Assembly: GCF_000466385.1 (NCBI RefSeq)
Contig: NZ_KE952903.1
Coordinates: 22,447 to 77,201 of the forward strand
Direction of reading: 5' to 3'
DNA: 54,755 nucleotides
DNA from: Aneurinibacillus aneurinilyticus ATCC 12856
GTDB taxonomy: Bacteria > Bacillota > Bacilli > Aneurinibacillales > Aneurinibacillaceae
How positions within the stretch are numbered: position 1 is the first letter of the stretch; each line of letters begins with the position of its first letter. The translations under genes were made by a program, and so were the position numbers. Below are positions 49,070-54,755 of the stretch, in pieces. The notes below the pieces were generated by a model. That model ran no database searches and was not told the origin of the DNA. It saw only the letters and a list, made by a program, of their open reading frames with translations.

Positions 49070-50260
49070 CTATTTTTCCATTTCAACAATGGTAGCTACA
49101 CCCTGTCCTCCACCGATGCACAGCGTCGCCAGCCCATATCGGGAACCGCGGCGTTTCATCTCATGTAGCAGTGTCACAAGCACACGGGCTCCGCTCGCAC
49201 CGACTGGATGTCCAAGTGCTACGGCCCCACCATTGACATTAAGCTTCTCATCCGGGATACCTAACTCACGCCCTACCGCCAGCGATTGCGCCGCAAATGC
49301 TTCGTTCGCTTCGACCAGGTCGATATCGCCTATAGACAATCCTGCTTTTTCCAATGCTTTTTTCGTGGATGGCACTGGACCAATCCCCATGATCGACGGG
49401 TCAACACCCGCGCTTGCATTGGCACGAATAACCGCCAAAGGCGCAATACCCAATTGCTCCGCACGTTCACGACTCATCAGTACAAGTGCCGCAGCACCGT
49501 CATTAATGCCCGAAGCATTACCTGCCGTTACTGTTCCTTCTTTCTTAAAGGCTGGCTTCAGCTTGCCGAGCTGCTCTGCAGTTACGCCTGCCCGTGGGAA
49601 TTCATCCTTGTCAAATAGAATGGGGTCGCCTTTGCGTTGCGGGATTTCCACTGGAACAATCTCATCCGCGAACTTACCTTCGTTCATAGCCGCTTCCGCC
49701 TTTTGTTGGCTCCATGCAGCGAACTTATCCTGTTCCTCGCGGGTGATGCTATATTTATCAGCCAAGTTCTCTGCAGTAATCCCCATATGGCAATCATTGA
49801 ACGCACACATCAATCCGTCCGACAGCATGCTATCGATTACTTTCTGGTCGCCCATACGATATCCGGTACGTGCTTTCGGCATCAAATACGGCGCCAGGCT
49901 CATGTTCTCCATGCCGCCCGCGACAACGATGTCCGCATCACCGAGTTGTATCGCTTGTGCAGCCAGATGTACAGCTTTCAACCCGGAACCACATAGTTTA
50001 TTAATAGTAGTAGATGGAACTTCATGCGGCAGTTCGGCCTTTATTGCAGCTTGGCGTGCCGGCCCCTGACCAAGACCTGCCTGCAGAATGTTCCCCATGA
50101 TAACCTCATCTACTTGATCGCCGGAAATGTCCGCACGTTTCAGCGCTTCCCTAATAACGATAGCACCTAATTCCGTAGCTGGAATGTTGCTTAACGCGCC
50201 CATGAAGCTCCCAATCGGTGTACGTACTGCACTTACGATAACTACGTCACGATTACTCAT
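49070..50260 (-). CDS. Acetyl-CoA acetyltransferase (thiolase)
   Basis: This 396-residue thiolase has the acylated cysteine in [16 protein letters not shown] (Cys90), the histidine in [11 protein letters not shown] (about 350) and the second cysteine in CIGGGQGVA (about 380). The pattern is that of biosynthetic (AtoB/PhaA) thiolases, which join two acetyl-CoA units to acetoacetyl-CoA. A fatty-acid-oxidation role is possible too. No pathway partner is adjacent, so the pathway remains open. Confidence 0.9.
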   Translation of the reverse strand: MSNRDVVIVSAVRTPIGSFMGALSNIPATELGAIVIREALKRADISGDQVDEVIMGNILQAGLGQGPARQAAIKAELPHEVPSTTINKLCGSGLKAVHLAAQAIQLGDADIVVAGGMENMSLAPYLMPKARTGYRMGDQKVIDSMLSDGLMCAFNDCHMGITAENLADKYSITREEQDKFAAWSQQKAEAAMNEGKFADEIVPVEIPQRKGDPILFDKDEFPRAGVTAEQLGKLKPAFKKEGTVTAGNASGINDGAAALVLMSRERAEQLGIAPLAVIRANASAGVDPSIMGIGPVPSTKKALEKAGLSIGDIDLVEANEAFAAQSLAVGRELGIPDEKLNVNGGAVALGHPVGASGARVLVTLLHEMKRRGSRYGLATLCIGGGQGVATIVEMEK

Positions 50261-50359
50261 AAATTCGGCTCCCTCACTCTCACTTTTATTGACAAATACC
50301 CGTACTATATTCGATTAGAAAAAGTGAATTCCTGCTAGGGAGTACCAATTTAACACAAA

Positions 50360-53158
50360 TTAAGAACTTTTCAGCATACTATTCAGTACGACGAGCGACT
50401 CGGCGCGTGTGGCGGTCCGCTTCGGCCCAAAGTTTCCATGCTCGTCTCCGACAAGGTATCCTCTCTCGGACAGAAATAGAATACTTTCCCTAGCATAGGC
50501 AGAGAAAGAAGCTGCGTCCTTAAAAGAAGGGCTGGCAATGACCGGCTTGTCCGCATTTCCATATCCCTTTTTCATTGCATTGTGCATGATAACCGCCATC
50601 TGTTCACGAGTAATGGGTTTATCTGCTCCGAATGTTCCATCATCAAACCCGGACACGATTCCTTTCTCCACGGCAGCCATGATAGAGGCCTGCGCATACG
50701 TCGGCAGCTTGTCCTTAAACGGAGACTTGACCGCAGGAGAACCGTTTTTCGTCCAACCAAATGCCCGGTCCATAAATGACACGAATTGGCCGCGAGTAAC
50801 TGGAAGATTCGGTCCCATCTTGTTAGGAGCAATACCGCTAACGATGCCTTTTTTATTCATCTCTACCAGGACTGCCTCCGCCCAATGACCTTTAATATCA
50901 GTGAAACCGGAACCAGGAGCAGGAGTTGGCGGAGGTGTAACTGGAGCCGTGCTTCCCGCATACTCCAGAGATATCTCGTCAAAGTAAAGCACACCTTGTG
51001 GATTGAGTGTTGAATCCTCCGGATCTACCACATACAGACTTTTCAGCGATACCGGATAGGCTATGTCCGCTGGAAAGCTTGCTTCGATTTCTTTCCAGTC
51101 TGTCCAATTAATTTCCTTAGCAAGATCTACATAATGTACTTTTCCTTTTGCATCAGCCAGTTCAGCACGCAACCAATGACCGCTGTTGTCACCATACACC
51201 CACAGCTTCATACCGAGTGGCTTACCCGGCATTGCCAGTGTAGTCGTTCCGAAACGACCATAGGCGAAACGGGTATCCACGTTAGAAGAACCTGCAAAGT
51301 TATACGCGAGACGAAGCGCTTTACTAGACGCTTTTACTGGTTCATTTCCTGTTGTCTGACGGAAGGAGCCGTCAGCGCTTATGGAAGCCGGAACCGTATT
51401 ATAGCTAAGCGTAGTCAGATTATCCGTGTTGGTCCAGAACGACCATCTCGTTCCCACACTAACTGGAACTTTGCGAATAATGTTATTGTAAGAAACAACA
51501 AGTTCGCCCGATTTATTTGTCTGTTCTGCCTGAATGGTAAACCCTTGTACTGTACCAAGCCCGGGAGTAAGCGATGTTTTCACTTCACCGGGAGATGCGG
51601 CGACAACTTGTCCGCTCTTTGTTTTCAGCGAAACGGAGAAGTTAGTCTGCCCGCCGCTGCGAAGCGCCAATGGCGATGGTGAGATCACAATGTCCGTCAC
51701 TTCCGGAGAGGTTACATTCAGGTTCATGCTCTTCTTCACACCTTGATATTCACCGGTAACAGTAATCGTACCGCTCCGTTTCGGGGTGAAAATATTTTTA
51801 TTGAATGTGCCATCTGCCGGATTGGCTGTCCAGGTGATTTGCGCAGGGTCTAGCTTATACGGATTATAATGCTTGTCGTATGCTTTAACAGTCATTGTAA
51901 TCGGCTTGCCCATCATTGTCTTATCACCATTTGTGATGAAGAAGTTCGCAAACTCGCCTGGAGGTGCCGTATTGAATACAGCTAGACCTGTCGGCACATT
52001 ACGCAAAGTCGCACCAAGCTTCGGTACGTTTAACACCGTCGTTTGTGTATCGCCTGGGTAGCGAGCTACCATCGTCGTGGAGCCGCCTCCATCCAGGTTG
52101 GCCGCATTGTAAGCACCTAGCTGCTTCATCAATTGAGCAAGCTCGTCCAAATTAACACCACGACTCTGGTTTGGCCCTTCTACTATTACCATATATAGCG
52201 TTTTTCCGTCCTGTGAGACTCCGAATGCGGTACGAGGCTGATTACCTCCGATTGAGTCCGCAGGAATCTTACTAAGCGCATTTCCGTCCTTCACCAGCAG
52301 CATATGCCCGCCTACAGCGCTGGACAGTTCACGTTCACCTATCGGAAAATCAGTCGTCGTCTGAAGCGTTACTGTTACCGGGGAACCTACTTTAAAATGA
52401 CTTAGCAAGTACTCCTTACCAACACCGTGTCCCCAGAGCACATATCCGCCCTGTGGAATCGAATAGCCGGTCTTATTGCCGATGCGCATATCCGTCACCT
52501 GATCATTCACAACCAGAACTTCTACTGCATCATCGTATCCTTTAATCGCACCCAGACTGGTCGTGCCAAAGTCGGATGTATACAGATTAATTTTATTCAA
52601 ATGACTTTTATCGTTCGTCGGATTGTATTCTTCCTTATTGACTCCCTGAATAACAGCAGTTGTCCCATCAGGTGCCTGTACTGTACCTTTAAAGCCAAGA
52701 TGGGAGACAATAGCTGTCTTATCATTCAACAGGCCAAAAGAGTACCAGTTATTGATTTTTCCCATGGAAGATACGAGTTTACCCTTATCCAGCACAATGC
52801 CAAATGGAGCTCCTTTACGATCCATACGGAAAAAGTCGGCATTAATCGCTGCAACTGCCCCTTTTTCATCAGCCATTTTCTTTACGTTCTGGCGATTCGT
52901 CAACTTTCCGGCTGTACCATATACCGGTCCTACATCAACATACGGATTGTTCAGATCGACACGCGTAACAAAAACATTAGAAGCTTTTCCTCCAATTACA
53001 TACCGATATTTCAGGAGGGTTGTCCCTTCACCCAGCGGGGATTCGGACACCTGTTGCAGAGAACCTGCAGCCATCGCCTGATGCGGCATCTGCAAAGCAA
53101 TCGCTGCCATAACCGCGATGAATGCCACGATTACCTTGCGTGTGTAGTTACTCATCAT
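50360..53158 (-). CDS. Secreted phosphodiester glycosidase (NAGPA-domain) protein with three SLH repeats
   Basis: This is a modular cell-surface protein of 932 residues. A signal peptide (1-30, cleavage after QAMA) leads into a phosphodiester-glycosidase/NAGPA domain (about 100-395), with AAINADFFRMDRKGAPFGI and AANLDGGGSTTMVAR. An Ig-like region rich in beta strands follows (about 400-575), then a carbohydrate-binding-like beta domain (about 575-745), a Pro/Thr linker, and three SLH repeats (about 755-932). SLH repeats hold proteins on pyruvylated secondary cell-wall polymer. The glycosidase family can cleave sugar-1-phosphodiesters, so wall polymer or EPS is a likely substrate. Starts ATG 53158 or the next codon; GAGGAGAAGG ahead. 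Confidence 0.88.
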   Translation of the reverse strand: MMSNYTRKVIVAFIAVMAAIALQMPHQAMAAGSLQQVSESPLGEGTTLLKYRYVIGGKASNVFVTRVDLNNPYVDVGPVYGTAGKLTNRQNVKKMADEKGAVAAINADFFRMDRKGAPFGIVLDKGKLVSSMGKINNWYSFGLLNDKTAIVSHLGFKGTVQAPDGTTAVIQGVNKEEYNPTNDKSHLNKINLYTSDFGTTSLGAIKGYDDAVEVLVVNDQVTDMRIGNKTGYSIPQGGYVLWGHGVGKEYLLSHFKVGSPVTVTLQTTTDFPIGERELSSAVGGHMLLVKDGNALSKIPADSIGGNQPRTAFGVSQDGKTLYMVIVEGPNQSRGVNLDELAQLMKQLGAYNAANLDGGGSTTMVARYPGDTQTTVLNVPKLGATLRNVPTGLAVFNTAPPGEFANFFITNGDKTMMGKPITMTVKAYDKHYNPYKLDPAQITWTANPADGTFNKNIFTPKRSGTITVTGEYQGVKKSMNLNVTSPEVTDIVISPSPLALRSGGQTNFSVSLKTKSGQVVAASPGEVKTSLTPGLGTVQGFTIQAEQTNKSGELVVSYNNIIRKVPVSVGTRWSFWTNTDNLTTLSYNTVPASISADGSFRQTTGNEPVKASSKALRLAYNFAGSSNVDTRFAYGRFGTTTLAMPGKPLGMKLWVYGDNSGHWLRAELADAKGKVHYVDLAKEINWTDWKEIEASFPADIAYPVSLKSLYVVDPEDSTLNPQGVLYFDEISLEYAGSTAPVTPPPTPAPGSGFTDIKGHWAEAVLVEMNKKGIVSGIAPNKMGPNLPVTRGQFVSFMDRAFGWTKNGSPAVKSPFKDKLPTYAQASIMAAVEKGIVSGFDDGTFGADKPITREQMAVIMHNAMKKGYGNADKPVIASPSFKDAASFSAYARESILFLSERGYLVGDEHGNFGPKRTATRAESLVVLNSMLKSS

Positions 53159-53326
53159 CCTTCTCCTCTCTTAAATAATTGCGTGGTTTTTCCCAATTAA
53201 TTTAGACGCCTCGTGATAGGGAATAGTTTCTAAAATTTGTTCACTTTATGATTCACAAATCAATTACATAACAAAAAGCAGATGTTGCTTTCATACCTTA
53301 CAGCGACACATACTTCTTACTCCGAC

Positions 53327-53373
53327 AAAAAAAAAGAAGAGCACACAGCGCTGTTACGCCGTCTACTCTTCTT
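53327..53373 (-). terminator. Terminator after the spore-surface-like gene
   Basis: An 8-bp outer stem (53334-53341 with 53366-53373, AAGAAGAG/CTCTTCTT), a GC-rich inner part and nine T on the minus strand lie just beyond the stop at 53381. Confidence 0.8.
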
Positions 53374-53380
53374 AATTATT

Positions 53381-54109
53381 TCAACGAGCATTGACACGCA
53401 CCTGCTGATTTTGTAGAACTTTAAGAACAAGATCGAGCACCATTTTTTCTACAAGCTCCGTGAATACACCTTCTTCAAACGGTCCATCCTTTAACGGTCT
53501 GCGATTTGTCGCTTCATCCCACTCAGTAATGTCGCTTCGCACAAGCTCACAGAAGATTATTTCATTGAAAAATTCCGTGCTCTGTTGATGGAATTGAGAC
53601 AAGTCATTGGACATCAATTCATCTTTTTCCGGGAAACCGGCCGGCAATGGCTGGTTAACGAGGAAGTCGAATTCACGACGAGCATTAAAGAACGGCCCAA
53701 CAGGAGGCGTTAAGAATTCATCAATCTCCACTACACAATCAAACGGGATATCTACTGTCAACGAACGAATACGAGAAGACACTTCATCTTTGTCTGCGCA
53801 GAACGGTGTAGCATACTGAATATTTTTGCGGACAAAACCGCTCAGGAACAGCTTGCCACGCGGCCCACGTGTTGTACGAGGCTGGATTAAGCGACATTGT
53901 GTCACTTTTACACGCTTTTTGATTTTCTTGATTTCAAGCACAGGATCAGGAAATTTGATCCGTGCTTTCAATGGAATTTGAACGGATACTTCTTGTAAGA
54001 GCACAGGGACTTTCACAATACGGGCCCCGGCTGGTGTCAAATTGCCAGGTGTAACAATTACACCATCGCACTCACCAATGCTTGCCGATTCATCAAAATT
54101 GATTGGCAT
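53381..54109 (-). CDS. Probable spore coat/exosporium protein (SPOCS/CsxC-like)
   Basis: The protein has 242 residues, no signal peptide or membrane helix, and is rich in beta strands. The pattern IVKVPVLLQEVSVQIPLKARIKFPDPVLEIKKIKKRVKVTQCRLI resembles spore-surface proteins of the SPOCS or CsxC type, as far as I can recall. Four or five cysteines are spread through the sequence. A SigK-like promoter upstream supports late mother-cell expression. AAGGAGG lies 9 bases before ATG 54109, which I prefer over TTG 54115. The assignment is tentative. Confidence 0.62.
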   Translation of the reverse strand: MPINFDESASIGECDGVIVTPGNLTPAGARIVKVPVLLQEVSVQIPLKARIKFPDPVLEIKKIKKRVKVTQCRLIQPRTTRGPRGKLFLSGFVRKNIQYATPFCADKDEVSSRIRSLTVDIPFDCVVEIDEFLTPPVGPFFNARREFDFLVNQPLPAGFPEKDELMSNDLSQFHQQSTEFFNEIIFCELVRSDITEWDEATNRRPLKDGPFEEGVFTELVEKMVLDLVLKVLQNQQVRVNAR

Positions 54110-54141
54110 AAGCAATTCCCTCCTTGAGATTTCACATAATG

Positions 54142-54170
54142 CATACTATGAGAGGCGAAAGGGAATGGGT
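54142..54170 (-). promoter_or_regulatory. Candidate SigK promoter
   Basis: ACCC (54170-54167) and CATAGTATG (54150-54142) are 16 bp apart on the minus strand. This is close to the SigK consensus (AC, 16-17 bp, CATA, three bases, TA). It is 33 bp upstream of the preferred start of the spore-surface-like gene. Confidence 0.38.
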
Positions 54171-54204
54171 ATGGACAATCCACCTAGGTCAAAAGCGGAA
54201 TTTC

Positions 54205-54243
54205 AACAAAAAAGAGCGCATTTTTTAGAAGAATGCGCTCTTT
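54205..54243 (-). terminator. Terminator of the UDP-GlcNAc 2-epimerase gene
   Basis: A perfect 12-bp stem (54211-54222 with 54232-54243, AAAGAGCGCATT/AATGCGCTCTTT) with a 9-base loop and a T-rich tail lies 18 bp beyond the epimerase stop. Confidence 0.9.
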
Positions 54244-54261
54244 CCTTCTGTTTCTATTGAG

Positions 54262-54755
54262 CTATTGCTGCGTACCTTTCGGAAGAAAGGGCGCAGGCTT
54301 CTCACTACGAATTCCAAAGTAATGCAGGATAGCTTCACAAATACGGCGGGACGCTTCTCCATCACCATATGGATTCGCCGCTTTCGCCATACTATCATAC
54401 ACATCCTGGCTCATCAGTAGTTCATCTGCCAGGGCAAAAATTCTCTCTTCATCTGTCCCGGCTAATTTTAACGTACCGGCTTCAATACCCTCCGGACGCT
54501 CAGTCGTATCACGTAATACAAGCACCGGCACACCGAATGCAGGCGCTTCTTCCTGTACACCGCCCGAGTCAGTCAAAATTAAGTGAGCACGGGACATAAA
54601 ATTATGAAAGTCTACCGCACCAAGCGGAGAAATAAGCTGAATCCGGTTGTGCTCACCTAAATATGTAGCAGCGGCTTCCTGCACCGCCGGATTAAGATGA
54701 ACCGGATACACCACCGCAATGTCCTCATGCTTGTCTACTAACCGACGAATGGCAC
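54262..54755 (-). CDS. mnaA: UDP-N-acetylglucosamine 2-epimerase, C-terminal part (cut by window edge)
   Basis: The frame stays open to the window edge (54755), so only the last 163 or so residues are seen. They contain VVYPVHLNPAVQ, LTDSGGVQEEAPAFGVPVLVLRDTTERPE and EAGTLKLAGTDEERI, diagnostic of the non-hydrolysing WecB/MnaA epimerase. It interconverts UDP-GlcNAc and UDP-ManNAc, needed for wall teichoic-type polymer, for the ManNAc-containing polymer that SLH domains bind, and possibly for EPS. Nearby genes (SLH protein) fit the wall-polymer role. Confidence 0.93.
   Translation of the reverse strand, partial: AIRRLVDKHEDIAVVYPVHLNPAVQEAAATYLGEHNRIQLISPLGAVDFHNFMSRAHLILTDSGGVQEEAPAFGVPVLVLRDTTERPEGIEAGTLKLAGTDEERIFALADELLMSQDVYDSMAKAANPYGDGEASRRICEAILHYFGIRSEKPAPFLPKGTQQ

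Overview
The window comes from an endospore-forming, flagellated, aerobic Bacillota. Gene content and order are typical of Paenibacillaceae or Bacillaceae, and Aneurinibacillus or a close relative is my best guess. The reasons are the SpoIIID, SpoIIQ, SpoIID and Mbl genes, the FlhO/FlhP pair, the block murA-ywmB-ywzB beside an 11-gene nuo operon and the atp operon, and an S-layer-homology (SLH) protein. Nearly every gene lies on the minus strand. The only plus-strand gene is a small tyrosine phosphatase at 41007-41495.

Region 1 (1-19543) is a Wzx/Wzy-type exopolysaccharide (EPS) locus transcribed right to left. Its order in transcription is chain-length modulator, tyrosine kinase, PHP-type phosphatase, then three WbpB/WbpE/WbpA-like sugar enzymes. 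These are followed by a membrane-anchored protein of unknown function, flippase, polymerase, two glycosyltransferases, a hexapeptide acetyltransferase, the initiating phospho-sugar transferase, an aminotransferase and a membrane UDP-GlcNAc 4,6-dehydratase. A small ORF and a MacB-like ABC exporter close the locus. The enzymes predict one 2,3-diamino-uronic acid sugar and one 4-amino-4,6-dideoxy sugar. Two intergenic gaps stand out: 17772-18095 is full of repeats, one of which recurs inverted at the left window edge, and 16749-16982 can fold into several hairpins upstream of the sugar genes.

Region 2 (20102-25136) holds the alanine aminotransferase and its Lrp-type regulator (alaT/alaR-like), then mbl, flhO, flhP and a small EpuA-like membrane protein. 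Region 3 (25215-30256) is a sporulation and cell-wall block: spoIIID, spoIIQ, spoIID, murA, ywmB and ywzB. Most units here have clear terminators, and two have good SigE-like promoters.

Region 4 (30468-40668) is the complex I operon nuoABCDHIJKLMN, which lacks nuoEFG. It has a strong SigA-type promoter and a terminator. NuoC has a long Ala/Lys-rich N-terminal extension encoded partly by exact 63-bp tandem repeats. Region 5 (41628-48809) is the ATP synthase operon atpZ-I-B-E-F-H-A-G-D-C with its own SigA-type promoter. The respiratory pump and the ATP synthase are therefore side by side as separate transcription units.

Region 6 (49070-54755) has a thiolase, a secreted phosphodiester-glycosidase protein with three SLH repeats, a probable spore-surface protein, and the 3' part of a UDP-GlcNAc 2-epimerase gene cut by the window edge.

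The most interesting points are: a conserved-looking EPS protein whose signal anchor can only be translated from a non-AUG/GUG/UUG codon; the near-identical inverted repeats bracketing the EPS biosynthesis genes; a candidate antitermination-type leader RNA; and two amino-sugar routes served by a single acetyltransferase.
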